Part shown: piece after piece, positions 1 to 9,929 of the stretch
How the letters are laid out: each line of letters begins with the position of its first letter
Position numbering within the stretch: the stretch's first letter is position 1
NCBI GenBank assembly: GCA_041530395.1
Contig: CP136945.1
Coordinates: 310,001-374,000 of the forward strand
Reading direction: 5' to 3'
Length of the DNA stretch: 64,000 nt
Source: Thermosynechococcaceae cyanobacterium Okahandja
Lineage (GTDB): Bacteria > Cyanobacteriota > Cyanobacteriia > Thermosynechococcales > Thermosynechococcaceae
Notes under the pieces: model-generated
Seen by the model: only the letters and a program-made list of their open reading frames with translations
The model's database searches: none
What the model was told of the DNA's origin: nothing
Program-made: the position numbers and the translations under genes

Positions 1-2071
1 TCTTGACATAGCCATAGGTTTCACTAAAGGGAATGGCTTCAACAAAGCGATCGCCATCGCTGGCATCTAGCCGTTCTAACCACTGGCTGACGTTACCGGG
101 TCCGGCATTATAGCTGGCGAGGGCTAGCAGGGTATTTTGTTGATACTGCTTATGGGTGTAGTCAAAATACCAAGTCCCGAGGCGAATATTGGTCTCTGGG
201 TCTTCGAGGGACACAGGGGTGAAGTTAATCTGCGCGGCAATCCAAGCGGCGGTTTCCGGCATCAGTTGCATTAAGCCGGTGGCTCCCACCACGGAGCGAA
301 TATCGGTTTCAAAGCGAGACTCTTGGCGAATGAGGGCCATGACCAGCAGGGCATTAAGCTGGCGGGCGGTTGCCCATTTTTGCACCAAATCCCAGTAGGG
401 CAGTGGATAGAGGGCGTACCAAAAGCGCGGGTCGTTTTGAATCGGGGCCAAGAAGGTGGCGGTTTCGGGTTCACTCTGGGCGCGCACAAACAGGTTTTGC
501 AGCATGAAAAGGCCATCGAGATACTCGCCCACTCCAAGGCGGATCAGGCCATCGGTAAGTTGTTCGGCAGCAGTGGGGTGAACCCGGTTCTGAAATTCCC
601 ATTGCCAGCGCTGCCAAGCGTCGTGGCTTTGGCCCAGCAGGTAGAGTTCTTGGAGGGTGACGCTACCGGTGGTTAGGGGCAGCGGCTGTGCCCGCTCTGG
701 GGCAATTTTGGGCTGATGTTGCCGCAGCGTGGTAAAGGTGCCCACGGGTTCCTTGAGGAGGCTGGCCGCCCGCCAACCATAGTAGGAATGGGGATACTGC
801 TGGCGCAGCGATCGCCACATGGCAGTCTGGGCTTGGGTCTGGCCGGCCTCCCCCAACCACTTACCCAACCAAAAGGCGGCGCGGGGGGCAATTTCACTGT
901 GGGGGTTCAGCTTTAGTATCTCACCAACCCAGCGCTGCGCCACTTGCCACTGCCGTTTTTGCGCTGCCGCTTCGGCGAAGGTCCAACGGAGTTCAGCCGC
1001 CGCCGGGTAATGCCCGTAGGTTTGGAAGAGTTCCGCTTGGCTGCGCTGGGCAGCCGTTTCATTCCCCAGTTGGCGGTAGGCTCGGTACTGCTCCAGCAAC
1101 ATATCGGCAGCAACGGCCGCTGATTGGCTTTGGCGAGCCAGTTGCAGCCCTGTGGCCAGCAGGGGTAGGCGAGCGGTTGGGGTCTTGGCTAGGCGGGCAA
1201 GGCGCAGTTGGGCGAGGGCCGCTTCCGGACTCTTGGGAAAGCGCCGCACCAGATCCTGATACGCTCTGGTTGCCGCCGGTATATTGTTGCTGAGTTGATG
1301 GCCACGACCCACCCGATAGCGATTCAAGGGGGTGGCAGGGGCGCGATCGTAGGCCGCCGCGGCGGCAGCGTACTGCATTTTTTCCCAATAGCCAAAGGCA
1401 ATGGCCTCCCAGTCGTCAGGGGTGAGAGCTTCGGGGTAGCGCTGCCGCAGAATTTCGAGGTAGGTGCCGTAGTCCTTTAGGTACAGCCCATACCGCGCCA
1501 CCACCTTCAGGTAAGGCACCCGATCCGGGTTGGTTTGCAACTGGGCATGGACGTAGTTCACAACCGCCGGATGCTGCGGAAACCGGGCGATCGCCTGTTC
1601 CGGTTGCCCAAGGTTAAGTAAGGCCACAGCGGCTTCTGGTTCTTGAGGATAGGTGTCAAGAAGCTGCTGCCACGTTTGTTTGGCCTTGGCGGTATTCCCG
1701 GCTTGCTGATGAGCCGCTGCCCGCAGGAGCAAAATGGGTGCTGCCATCGGACGATAGCTGGCCTCTAAATTGTTCAGCCACCCTAAACTGTCTTGGGGGT
1801 TGTTTTGGCGCAGACTATCCACGGCTAGCAAATAGCGGGCGCGATCGCGCCGTAATGGGTCCTTGCCCTGTGCCCAGGCTTGCAGTTGGGCGCGGCGTTG
1901 GGGGGGAGCCTCTAGGGTGAGGGAATAGAGCGGCTCCCCCGGCGGCACCGACAAGTACTGCCGCACCGCCAGCCCTCCGGCGATCGCAAGAACCGTCAGT
2001 AATGCCAGCAGCAGCCAGTTGCGCCAGCGACGGGATACCCCAGAACGGCGATGCTTAGGCAACGATTTCAT
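1..2071 (-). CDS. Soluble lytic murein transglycosylase, Slt70-like (3' end beyond window)
   Basis: Reads on the minus strand from ATG at 2071 and leaves the window before its stop. The start is followed by a basic stretch and one hydrophobic segment (about residues 17-36), a signal anchor, so the enzyme should act on peptidoglycan in the periplasm. A long helical, TPR-like superhelix region follows. The visible C-terminal part has the SLT-domain signatures ALIRQESRF (catalytic Glu), GLMQLMPETA and LASYNAGPGNVSQWL. Family knowledge: these enzymes cleave MurNAc-GlcNAc bonds to 1,6-anhydro products during wall turnover. It is divergent from sesA. Product assignment is firm; only the last residues are missing. 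Confidence 0.9.
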   Translation of the reverse strand, partial: MKSLPKHRRSGVSRRWRNWLLLALLTVLAIAGGLAVRQYLSVPPGEPLYSLTLEAPPQRRAQLQAWAQGKDPLRRDRARYLLAVDSLRQNNPQDSLGWLNNLEASYRPMAAPILLLRAAAHQQAGNTAKAKQTWQQLLDTYPQEPEAAVALLNLGQPEQAIARFPQHPAVVNYVHAQLQTNPDRVPYLKVVARYGLYLKDYGTYLEILRQRYPEALTPDDWEAIAFGYWEKMQYAAAAAAYDRAPATPLNRYRVGRGHQLSNNIPAATRAYQDLVRRFPKSPEAALAQLRLARLAKTPTARLPLLATGLQLARQSQSAAVAADMLLEQYRAYRQLGNETAAQRSQAELFQTYGHYPAAAELRWTFAEAAAQKRQWQVAQRWVGEILKLNPHSEIAPRAAFWLGKWLGEAGQTQAQTAMWRSLRQQYPHSYYGWRAASLLKEPVGTFTTLRQHQPKIAPERAQPLPLTTGSVTLQELYLLGQSHDAWQRWQWEFQNRVHPTAAEQLTDGLIRLGVGEYLDGLFMLQNLFVRAQSEPETATFLAPIQNDPRFWYALYPLPYWDLVQKWATARQLNALLVMALIRQESRFETDIRSVVGATGLMQLMPETAAWIAAQINFTPVSLEDPETNIRLGTWYFDYTHKQYQQNTLLALASYNAGPGNVSQWLERLDASDGDRFVEAIPFSETYGYVK

Positions 2072-2079
2072 CCTAATCC

Positions 2080-2118
2080 TCCAAAAGACCCTGCCCCTTT
2101 AGGCCGGGGAGGATGTCA
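2080..2118 (+). repeat. Possible relic of an IS200/IS605-type right end
   Basis: The stretch contains a short GC-rich inverted repeat (GCCCC...GGGG) directly followed by GGGAGGATGTCAA. A similar GGGAGGATGTCA string occurs on the minus strand near 56015-56032. Cyanobacterial IS200/IS605 right ends often have a hairpin followed by this kind of string. No transposase remains beside it, so this could be coincidence. Confidence 0.3.
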
Positions 2119-2230
2119 ACCATGCTAGAGCCATTGGCCTACATCCTTAGTAAAAAACTCTTGTAAAAAACTCCGGCTTCGCACCCCTTGCGACCCTTGC
2201 GATTGTAGCCCCGATACCCTTGATGGCACA

Positions 2231-4597
2231 ATGGAATTACTGCCGAGAGTGCCCCTCATGGATCAGCCTTATCCGACCCTCAGCCTTCACACCCTCGTCC
2301 AGCCGCATCGGGTCGCGATCGCCCCTAGCAGTTCCTTTGCGGACATTCTGACAGCCCTGCACCAGAATCAGGGACTCGGCGTTGTTGTTGAAGAGCAGGG
2401 GCGGTTTTGCGGTCTGATTACCCAGCGGGAAATTATCCGTGCCTTGGGGACTGCAGCCGAACCAGACCAAGCGACCGCTGCCAGCTTAATGCTGCCCCCC
2501 GCCTACTGCCTTCACCTTGGGGATCTGGATGACCCCCTGACCGTCTTGGGGCAGTTCCGGCACTTGGGCGTGGATGTCTTGCCGGTTGTCAACGCTAATG
2601 GCAGTATTGAAGGGCTACTCAGCCGCCAAGCCTTCCGCAATAGCTTGCGCCCCATTGACTTGCTACGGATTAAGCGGGTGGCAGACGTTATGGTGGAGGG
2701 GGTCGTCACCCTTCCGGCTACGGCCGCCCTTCAAGAAGCGGCCACCCTAATGGCCGAGCGCCGCGTCAGTAGTGTGGTCATTCCCCACCCCGCCAATGGC
2801 AGCCCTCAGGGCATTCTGACTGAAAAAGATATTGTTGAGGCGCTCTATCGCTCAGGGGGCAAACTGGAAGGGACAGTTGCGGCGGTGATGTCACAACCCG
2901 TCTTTACCGTGCGCCCCGACCAAAGCCTTTGGCATGTCAATGAGCAACTGAAGGAGCGCAACGTGCGGCGGATGGTGGTCGTTGATGATCAGGGGGGGAT
3001 GGTGGGGATTGTGACCCAAACCAACCTCCTAGAAGCCATTGATATTACCGAAGCAGAGGGCGTCATCCAAGTTCTGAAGCGAGAGCTCAATCGGGCAACG
3101 GCGGAGTTGCGGTGGCAGTTGTCGCAGCAGCAGGCCATGACCGTTGCCATTACCGAGAGTGAGCAGCGCTACAACACCCTCATCAGCCACCTGCCCGTAG
3201 CACTGTATCGCCGCAGTCCGACCTCCCTCTGGCAATTCAGCTATGTGAGTGACCAAATTTACGACCTAACGGGCTACTTCCCCCAAACGCTCCCCCCCCT
3301 GCCCACCCTCATTCCGCCGGAAGATTTAGTCTTGGCAGAGCGGGAAATAGAGCAGGCTATCAGTCAGCAGCGCCCCTACAGCGCTACCTACCGCCTCCAG
3401 CACCGCGATGGTTGCTTTCGCTGGCTCAACGATCGCGGCCAGTTTGACCCCCATAGCAACACGCTCCACGGTGTCCTCTTGGATGTTTCGGAGCAACGGC
3501 GCACCGAAGAGCGCTTAAAAACGGCGCTAGAGCGGGAAGTGATTGTCAGTACCATTATTCAAGATATTCGCCAGTCTATTAGGCTGACAGATATTTTGCA
3601 GCGAGCCGTCACCAGTATTCAGCAACTACTGCTGAGCGATCGCGTACTCATTTATCGCTTTTTAGAGGATGGCAGCGGCGTCATTGAGGTGGAGGCCACC
3701 AGTACACCCGAGTACGCCATTTTGGGGCAAGTGATCCACGATCCCTGCTTTCACAAAGGCACCGCCCAGCGCTTTTTAGAAGGACGCACTCTAACCATTA
3801 GCGATGTGGAACAGGCGCAACTGCCGGACTGTTACCGTGACCTCTTGGTGAGCCTCCGCATTCGCGCCAACTTGGCCGTGCCCCTCCTCCAGGGCAGGGA
3901 ACTCTGGGGCTTGCTACTGGCTCACCACTGCCGCGCCCCTCGCCTCTGGCAGCGGGAGGAATTATTTTTACTCCAGCGCATTGCCGAACCCCTCACCGTA
4001 GCACTGCAACAGGCGCAAATGTACCAAGGGCTAGAGCAAGCCAACACCCAGCTACAGCAGATGGTCTATCTGGATAGCCTGACTGATATTGGCAATCGCC
4101 GCTACTTTGACGAACTGTTCCCCAAGGAATGGCGGCGCTGCCAACGGGAGCAGCAACCCCTGAGCCTGATCATGCTGGATATTGACTGCTTTAAGGCCTA
4201 TAACGACTACTATGGCCACCTCCAAGGGGATGAGATTCTGAAGCAGGTGGCCCAGTTACTTGAACGCCAATTACAGCGGGCGGGGGATTTGGCGGCGCGT
4301 TTTGGCGGTGAAGAATTTGCCCTCATTTTACCCAATACCGATCAAGCGGGGGCTATCTGCGTTGCCCAACATATTCAAAGGGGGCTGGCGGAACTGAGAA
4401 TTAGCCATGCCAGAAGCACGGTGGCTCCGACGCTGACCGCCAGTTTTGGTATTGCCACCACCCTTCCCCAGCCAACGGCGACCCCAATCGATCTTTTAGA
4501 TTTGGCGGATCGGTGTTTGTACGAAGCCAAGGCCACCGGGCGCGATCGCTGGGTAGCCAAAGAACTAGTGGGTGCTCCGCGGCAGGTAAATCCGTAG
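2231..4597 (+). CDS. sesA: Cyanobacteriochrome diguanylate cyclase SesA (CBS-PAS-GAF-GGDEF)
   Basis: Domains in order: CBS motifs filling about residues 20-275, a coiled linker, PAS (about 310-425), a bilin-binding GAF (about 440-595) and GGDEF (about 610-780). The GAF has the DPCF motif (C506) and the canonical chromophore cysteine in DCYRDLL (C534), 28 residues apart, the hallmark of two-cysteine DXCF blue/green cyanobacteriochromes. The cyclase motif is GGEEF, with an RAGD inhibitory I-site five residues before it, so synthesis should be product-inhibited. The architecture and a nearby SesC-like gene match Thermosynechococcus SesA (Tlr0924), which makes c-di-GMP under blue light to promote cell aggregation. 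An alternative ATG lies at 2258. The 3' end overlaps the convergent kinase gene by about 33 nt. Confidence 0.9.
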   Translation: MELLPRVPLMDQPYPTLSLHTLVQPHRVAIAPSSSFADILTALHQNQGLGVVVEEQGRFCGLITQREIIRALGTAAEPDQATAASLMLPPAYCLHLGDLDDPLTVLGQFRHLGVDVLPVVNANGSIEGLLSRQAFRNSLRPIDLLRIKRVADVMVEGVVTLPATAALQEAATLMAERRVSSVVIPHPANGSPQGILTEKDIVEALYRSGGKLEGTVAAVMSQPVFTVRPDQSLWHVNEQLKERNVRRMVVVDDQGGMVGIVTQTNLLEAIDITEAEGVIQVLKRELNRATAELRWQLSQQQAMTVAITESEQRYNTLISHLPVALYRRSPTSLWQFSYVSDQIYDLTGYFPQTLPPLPTLIPPEDLVLAEREIEQAISQQRPYSATYRLQHRDGCFRWLNDRGQFDPHSNTLHGVLLDVSEQRRTEERLKTALEREVIVSTIIQDIRQSIRLTDILQRAVTSIQQLLLSDRVLIYRFLEDGSGVIEVEATSTPEYAILGQVIHDPCFHKGTAQRFLEGRTLTISDVEQAQLPDCYRDLLVSLRIRANLAVPLLQGRELWGLLLAHHCRAPRLWQREELFLLQRIAEPLTVALQQAQMYQGLEQANTQLQQMVYLDSLTDIGNRRYFDELFPKEWRRCQREQQPLSLIMLDIDCFKAYNDYYGHLQGDEILKQVAQLLERQLQRAGDLAARFGGEEFALILPNTDQAGAICVAQHIQRGLAELRISHARSTVAPTLTASFGIATTLPQPTATPIDLLDLADRCLYEAKATGRDRWVAKELVGAPRQVNP

Positions 4598-5836
4598 CCA
4601 CGCCCCACCGTACTCCGGATGATTGGCCGCCTGGATGTAGCCGCCATGGCACTCGACAATTTGGCGGGCAATGGCCAAACCCAGACCACTGCCGCTGCCA
4701 ACGGGCACTGTAGTGACGGCATCCCTAGGAGTTGGCATCACAAGGCGGTGCCGCCGCGACTGCGCACGATAAAAGCGCTCAAAAACGTGAGGTAAATCTT
4801 TGCTAGGAAAACCACTGCCCGTATCAACAATTTCTAGGCAAAGGTAGCCGCTTTCACCGCTTTCGGTAAGGAGCCGCGTCATCACCCGACCACCGTTGCC
4901 ACAGTACTTAATGCTGTTGTCGTAAAGATTCACCAGCAGCCGAAACAGTTGCGCCTCATTGCCGTAGTAGGCAAAACTAGCCGCCCCCGTGTAGGCGTGC
5001 TCAATCTGCTTACCTTCAGCCAAAGGCGCAAGGGACTGCCACGCCCGCTGAATCAGTTGCGCTAAGTCAAAGGATTGCCGCTCCATCTCACTCTCGGCGG
5101 TATGGCTGAGGCGATTGAGCTCCAACAACTCCTGTACCAGTAAACTCAGGCGAATAATTTCTTCTAGCAGGCGATCCACCCAGTCTTGGAGTGGCTCGGG
5201 AACACGCTGTTGCAGGGTTTCCGCCACCAAGCGCAAGGAGGTGAGCGGGGTTTTCAGTTCGTGGGCAACATCGGTGGCCCAGCGATCGCGCTCATCCCGC
5301 AGGCGGGTCACCTCTTCCCGATCCTCCAGAAAAATACCCACATGATTATCGGCAAGGGGCACCCCCCGTCCCCGCAGGGGCTTGCGTTTCGTTTGGCCGG
5401 TGGGTGTTAAAAAACCGTACTGCCATTCCTGCTCGGTGATTGCGCCTTGGGTGCGTACCTCCTCGATCAGGCAGTCTAGTTCGTAGGAGCGCACGAGTTC
5501 TAGGAGTAACCGTCCGTGGGGGGAGCCACTCAGTCCTAACAGGGTTTGGGCTTGGGCATTGCAGCACACAAGGCAGTCGGTGGCATCCACCTCAAGGTAG
5601 GCAACCGGCGCGGCTTCTAGAATGGTGTAGTACCGTTCAATGTGGCGCTGGCACTGCTGTTGGGCGATCGCCTGCTGCGCCAAGGCGGTTTGCACCCGCT
5701 GCACCAGCGATGACTTCAAGGGACGGGTATGGTACTGCTCAAGAATAGCCACGAGTTGCCGTTGGAGGCGAGTCCGCTGCCAGAACCAACCCGCCACGCC
5801 CAGCAGTAATCCTAAACCCAAAAAGGCAAGTTCCAT
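4565..5836 (-). CDS. Membrane sensor histidine kinase, SphS/PhoR-like
   Basis: 423 residues: an N-terminal hydrophobic segment (about 3-19), a short linker, a PAS-like region (about 70-170), HisKA with DVAHELKTPLTSL (phosphoacceptor about H192), and a HATPase with N-box (LYDNSIKYC), G1 (DTGSGF) and G2 (GSGLGLAI) motifs. This is the layout of cyanobacterial SphS, the phosphate-limitation sensor. The SphS name is inferred from architecture; no sphR response regulator gene lies beside it. It is convergent with sesA, overlapping its 3' end, and its start faces the ABC transporter gene across a gap of about 57 nt. Confidence 0.75.
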   Translation of the reverse strand: MELAFLGLGLLLGVAGWFWQRTRLQRQLVAILEQYHTRPLKSSLVQRVQTALAQQAIAQQQCQRHIERYYTILEAAPVAYLEVDATDCLVCCNAQAQTLLGLSGSPHGRLLLELVRSYELDCLIEEVRTQGAITEQEWQYGFLTPTGQTKRKPLRGRGVPLADNHVGIFLEDREEVTRLRDERDRWATDVAHELKTPLTSLRLVAETLQQRVPEPLQDWVDRLLEEIIRLSLLVQELLELNRLSHTAESEMERQSFDLAQLIQRAWQSLAPLAEGKQIEHAYTGAASFAYYGNEAQLFRLLVNLYDNSIKYCGNGGRVMTRLLTESGESGYLCLEIVDTGSGFPSKDLPHVFERFYRAQSRRHRLVMPTPRDAVTTVPVGSGSGLGLAIARQIVECHGGYIQAANHPEYGGAWLRIYLPRSTH

Positions 5837-5893
5837 ACACCTGTGCTCAAACCGCCTATATTTTAGGGATATCTGGAGTTGCTACCCCCCATT

Positions 5894-7624
5894 ATGGCTG
5901 CACCGCTGTTACACGTTGAAGCGTTAAGTGTTGATTTTCCGCAGTTCGGGCATACCGTGCGAGCGGTAGATCAGGTCTCCTTTACCCTTGAGCGGGGTCA
6001 GACGCTTGGCATTGTAGGCGAATCCGGATCGGGAAAATCCGTCACCTGTATGGCGCTGCTCCAGTTACTGTTGCCCCCCGGGCGGGTAACCCACGGGCGG
6101 GCATGGTTTCAGCCTGATCCCGAGGGAGAGGCCATTGATCTGCTCAACTGCTCCGAGCAACAAATACAGCAAATTCGGGGACGGCAGATCAGCATGGTGT
6201 TCCAAGAGCCGATGAGTTCCCTCAATCCGGTGTATCCGATTGGTTTTCAACTGGCGGAAGCCATTGATCCGCGGCAACGCCTGCCGCGCCAACAGGTGCA
6301 CCAACGGGCGATCGCGCTGCTGGAGCAGGTGCAGTTACTCAAACCGGCAGCCCCACCGGAACAGCGCCGCCATCTCTGGCAACGGTATCCCCATCAACTG
6401 TCGGGCGGCCAAATTCAGCGGGTGATGATTGCCATGGCCATGGCGGCAGCCCCGCCCTTACTCATTGCCGATGAACCCACCACGGCCTTGGATGTCACGG
6501 TACAGGCGGCGATTTTGCAACTGTTGCGGCAGTTACAGCAGCAGTATCATCTCTCCTTAATTTTTGTGACTCATGATCTCAACCTCATTGCCGATTTGGC
6601 GGATCAGGTGGTGGTAATGTACCGCGGGCAAATTGTGGAAGCGGGCGCGGTGGCTCAGGTGTTTCGTACCCCCAGCCATCCCTACACCAAAGGGCTGTTG
6701 GCCTGTCGTCCCCGCCTTGAGCAACGCTTGGCGATTCTGCCCACGGTGGCGGATTTTATGACGGATTCACCACCGGCGCTGGCCATTGTCCCCCCGGCGG
6801 TACAGCAACAGCGCCTTGCCCAATTGGCGGCGCAGCCCCCCCTCGTGCGGGTGGAGCACCTCTGGGTGCAGTATCCGGTTCGGGGTAAACAGCAGTTTGT
6901 GAGTGCGGTGCGGGATGTTTCGTTTACGATTCGGCGGGGGGAAACCCTTGGTTTGGTGGGGGAGTCGGGCTGCGGCAAGACCACGTTGGGGCGTGCCCTC
7001 CTGCGCTTGGTGCCCCCCAGCCAAGGGCAGATTTGGTTTGGCGATCGCAACATTACGCACCTACAGCGGCAACAACTGCGCCCCCTGCGGCAGCGGATGC
7101 AACTGATTTTTCAGGATCCCTATAGCTCGCTGGATCCGCGCATGACCGTTGGTGCGTTGGTGGCTGAGCCGTTGGTGATTCATCGGCGGCACCAGTCAAA
7201 ACGGCAGCGCCAAGAACGGGTGGCCTACCTCCTCGAGCGGGTAGGCATTGATCCGGCGGCGCAAGGCCGCTACCCCCACGAATTTTCTGGGGGGCAGCGG
7301 CAGCGAATTTGTATTGCTCGTGCCCTTGCCCTCAACCCAGAGTTTATTGTCTGTGATGAGTCGGTGTCGGCCTTGGATGTCTCAGTGCAGGCGCAGGTAC
7401 TCAACCTACTCAAAGAACTCCAGCAGGACTTGGGGCTAACCTATTTGTTTATTTCCCATGATCTCAATGTGGTCAAATTTATGAGCGATCGCCTCATGGT
7501 TATGTACAATGGCGAAATTGTCGAGATGGGGGACGCTGAGGCGGTCTATGCCCAACCCCAGCACGACTATACCCGCACCCTGATTGCGGCCATTCCCCGT
7601 GGTCTTTCGGTTGAGGCGGCCTAA
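5894..7624 (+). CDS. Fused double-ATPase subunit of an oligopeptide/dipeptide ABC importer
   Basis: Two complete nucleotide-binding domains in one chain, equivalent to DppD-DppF or OppD-OppF. NBD1 has Walker [10 protein letters not shown]-loop [10 protein letters not shown], signature LSGGQIQRV and Walker [16 protein letters not shown]2 has [27 protein letters not shown] and [12 protein letters not shown]. Each NBD is followed by the HPYTKGLL or HDYTRTLI tail typical of the peptide-uptake subfamily (GsiA/YejF type). The ATG at 5894 is preferred over an in-frame TTG at 5879, because GGAG near 5874 abuts the TTG. Permease and binding-protein genes are not adjacent, so the substrate is unknown. 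The next gene begins within 2 nt. Confidence 0.9.
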   Translation: MAAPLLHVEALSVDFPQFGHTVRAVDQVSFTLERGQTLGIVGESGSGKSVTCMALLQLLLPPGRVTHGRAWFQPDPEGEAIDLLNCSEQQIQQIRGRQISMVFQEPMSSLNPVYPIGFQLAEAIDPRQRLPRQQVHQRAIALLEQVQLLKPAAPPEQRRHLWQRYPHQLSGGQIQRVMIAMAMAAAPPLLIADEPTTALDVTVQAAILQLLRQLQQQYHLSLIFVTHDLNLIADLADQVVVMYRGQIVEAGAVAQVFRTPSHPYTKGLLACRPRLEQRLAILPTVADFMTDSPPALAIVPPAVQQQRLAQLAAQPPLVRVEHLWVQYPVRGKQQFVSAVRDVSFTIRRGETLGLVGESGCGKTTLGRALLRLVPPSQGQIWFGDRNITHLQRQQLRPLRQRMQLIFQDPYSSLDPRMTVGALVAEPLVIHRRHQSKRQRQERVAYLLERVGIDPAAQGRYPHEFSGGQRQRICIARALALNPEFIVCDESVSALDVSVQAQVLNLLKELQQDLGLTYLFISHDLNVVKFMSDRLMVMYNGEIVEMGDAEAVYAQPQHDYTRTLIAAIPRGLSVEAA

Positions 7625-7625
7625 C

Positions 7626-8471
7626 GTGTCCGAGTCCCTTGATTTCCACAGTATTTTGGCGACCCTGCGCCCGCTGCTCTGGGAGGCCCTCGATCAACTG
7701 CGCCGGTTTTATCGCCGCGTTGACGAGCTAGCCGTTGCTGAAAAAAGCGGCGATCCGGTGACGATTGCCGACGAAACCATTGATGCCTTTTTGCGCCAAT
7801 CCCTCCAGCGCCACTTTCCCCAGACCACCTTTGGTTACCTCACCGAGGAGACCTACCAGCCCGGACACCCCCTACCCCAGCCCTACCAGTGGATCATTGA
7901 CCCCCTCGATGGCACCTACGATTTTCTCAAGCAGACGGGGGAGTACGCGATCCATGTGGCCTTGGTAAACCAGCAGCGCCCCTGTGTTGCCGCCGTCGTG
8001 TGGCCGGAACAGGAGGTGCTGTTTACCGCCATTGCCGGAGCGGGCACCTATCGGGAAACGCGCCATGGCTGTACCCGCCTAGCGGTAAAGGCCCCTGACC
8101 CAGCACACCCCCTACGGGTGGTCATGAGTCGCAGTCATGGGGGCGAACGGTTGCAGGCCTTCCTACGTACCCTAGGCCCTGTGGAGCAAATCCCTATGGG
8201 CAGCATGGGCTGTAAAACCGCCAGTATTTGCCAAGGGGATGCCGACCTTTACGTTAACCTTACCGGACGCAGTGCCCCTAAAGACTGGGATCTGGCGGCG
8301 CCGGATCTCATCATGCAGGAAGCGGGCGGTGCCTTTACCTACGCCAATGGGGAGCGACCCCGCTACAACCGTGCCGATGTGCAGCACTGGCCGCCCCTCG
8401 TGGTGTGCCATCCCAGCTTACGGCAAACCGTGGGCGATCGCCTGCAAGCGTTTCTGGCGGCCAACCCATGA
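7626..8471 (+). CDS. Inositol monophosphatase / PAP phosphatase (CysQ-like) family protein
   Basis: Metal-dependent phosphatase of the IMPase fold. Seen: the SGDPVTIADE motif, the metal-binding signature WIIDPLDGTYDFL, and the C-terminal APKDWDLAAPDLIMQEAGG. The DPLDGT plus KDWDLAAP combination is nearer to CysQ (3'-phosphoadenosine 5'-phosphate hydrolysis in sulfur metabolism) than to true inositol phosphatases, but the substrate cannot be fixed from sequence. A GTG start at 7626, just after the ABC ATPase stop, gives a normal length. Its TGA overlaps the ATG of the next gene (ATGA), so the three plus-strand genes probably form an operon. Confidence 0.8.
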   Translation: MSESLDFHSILATLRPLLWEALDQLRRFYRRVDELAVAEKSGDPVTIADETIDAFLRQSLQRHFPQTTFGYLTEETYQPGHPLPQPYQWIIDPLDGTYDFLKQTGEYAIHVALVNQQRPCVAAVVWPEQEVLFTAIAGAGTYRETRHGCTRLAVKAPDPAHPLRVVMSRSHGGERLQAFLRTLGPVEQIPMGSMGCKTASICQGDADLYVNLTGRSAPKDWDLAAPDLIMQEAGGAFTYANGERPRYNRADVQHWPPLVVCHPSLRQTVGDRLQAFLAANP

Positions 8472-8857
8472 TCAACCCCGAGACCCTGCTCACGGTCACT
8501 GAGTGCCAAGCCATTGATCAACTGCTGTTGCCCGCAGCGGATCGCTTTGCGATTCGGGTTGCCGTTTATACCCTCCGCTATCTTAAGACTGCCCTGCCGG
8601 ATCGCCCCCTTGATGACCTAACGGCGGCGCAAATTTACGAGGTGGTAGCCCAAGATGCGCGGCTACAAGCGGAAGAGGAGCGCCAAGCCGGATTTATGAC
8701 TTGGTACGGCCAAATTCTCATGAGTGCCCTCAAGCAGTTGCGACGTATTGCGGCACACCATGGTGTAGCGGTGGCGGATCTAGAGATTGAGCAGATTAGT
8801 CAGTGGTTTCAGCAACAGTGCCAGCAGCGGTTGCAATCTGACCCGCCACCACCTTAA
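8468..8857 (+). CDS. Conserved cyanobacterial protein of unknown function
   Basis: 129 residues, starting at an ATGA overlap with the phosphatase gene, which fixes the start. The protein is mostly helical and acidic, with no signal peptide or membrane segment; a region rich in Glu/Gln follows the motif QIYEVVAQDARLQ. The family is not recognised beyond general resemblance to small cyanobacterial proteins. Its 3' end overlaps the convergent recF gene by about 62 nt, which is unusually long. Translational coupling suggests co-expression with the phosphatase. Confidence 0.7.
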   Translation: MINPETLLTVTECQAIDQLLLPAADRFAIRVAVYTLRYLKTALPDRPLDDLTAAQIYEVVAQDARLQAEEERQAGFMTWYGQILMSALKQLRRIAAHHGVAVADLEIEQISQWFQQQCQQRLQSDPPPP

Positions 8858-9929
8858 GGATTTGGGCATGGGCACGCCATGGGGTGGCAAAGGGTGCCAA
8901 GTGGGTGGTGGTGATCAGGGTTTGGTAGCGATCGCCCATGACCTCAAGCAAAATATGCTGGCGTTGCAGATCCAACTCGGCCAGAACATCATCGAGCAGC
9001 AGCAGGGGGGCCTCCCCCACCACCGTTTCCACAAGGGCTAACTCCGCCAGTTTCAACGCCAGTACTAGGGTGCGTTGCTGACCTTGGGAGGCGTACTGTC
9101 GCGCACTCTCGCCGTTGAGTTCAAGGGCGACATCATCGCGGTGCGGCCCCACAAGGCTAGTTTTTTGGATGACCTCTAGGGCGCGCCGCTTGGCCAAACA
9201 CTCCATAAACGTGGCTAAAATGGCTTCCGGGTCGGGGTCAGCAATGGGAACATGGCTGTTGTAGGTGAGGGTGAGCACCTCGCGATCGCCACTGAGAACC
9301 TGATGCCAATGGCGGGCCAAGGGGGCAAGGCGTTCAATGAGGCGCTGGCGACGGCGCATAATCCGCGTCCCTGTCACCGCAAGCTGTTGGTTCCACGCCT
9401 GCCATAGGGGTTCATCCACGCCTGTGGATTGTTTGAGCAAGGCATTGCGCTGCCGCAAAATTTTTTGATAGCTCTGGAGCAGTTGGCTATACACCGGTTC
9501 CAGTTGCACGAGGATGCGGTCTAGCCATGAGCGCCGCACCGCTGGTGTGCCCCGCACCAGTTCGAGGTCTAAGCAGGAAAACTCCACCACATTAAGCTGC
9601 CCCAAAAAATCAAGGGTGCGCCGTACCGTACCGCCATTCACCCGCAGAACCCGTCCGCCCGAGTGCCGCAGCAGCACCGATAACTCGTGGGGCACCCCTT
9701 GGCGTTCTATCTCTGCCCTCATCTGCGCCGTGGTGTGGCCGTGCTGAATCAGATCGCGATCGCGATGGGTACGGTGAGACTGGAGGGTAGCCAGCCATTC
9801 TACTGCTTCGAGCAGGTTCGACTTCCCTTGGGCGTTGTCCCCCAGCAAAATGGTTTTAGCGGCAGTAAAGGTCACCGTTTGCTCGGGGTAATTCCGAAAA
9901 TGACGCAGACTTAAACGGCGTAAATACAC
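8796..9929 (-). CDS. recF: DNA replication and repair protein RecF
   Basis: 377 residues, normal for RecF. Seen: N-terminal LSLRHFRNY, Walker A GDNAQGKSNLLEA, the SMC-like signature region around ASQGQQRTLVLALKLAE, and Walker B PLLLLDDVLAELD followed by the D-loop. RecF is an SMC-family ATPase that loads RecA at single-strand gaps with RecO and RecR. The start is GTG at 9929, immediately after the TAA of the DUF427 gene (9930-9932), so the two are translationally coupled. Confidence 0.95.
   Translation of the reverse strand: MYLRRLSLRHFRNYPEQTVTFTAAKTILLGDNAQGKSNLLEAVEWLATLQSHRTHRDRDLIQHGHTTAQMRAEIERQGVPHELSVLLRHSGGRVLRVNGGTVRRTLDFLGQLNVVEFSCLDLELVRGTPAVRRSWLDRILVQLEPVYSQLLQSYQKILRQRNALLKQSTGVDEPLWQAWNQQLAVTGTRIMRRRQRLIERLAPLARHWHQVLSGDREVLTLTYNSHVPIADPDPEAILATFMECLAKRRALEVIQKTSLVGPHRDDVALELNGESARQYASQGQQRTLVLALKLAELALVETVVGEAPLLLLDDVLAELDLQRQHILLEVMGDRYQTLITTTHLAPFATPWRAHAQILKVVAGQIATAAGTVAETTD

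Noticed and set aside
7584-7625. Upstream ATG start for the CysQ-like gene
   Set aside because: It would overlap the ABC ATPase coding end with non-homologous residues; GTG at 7626 fits the family length.
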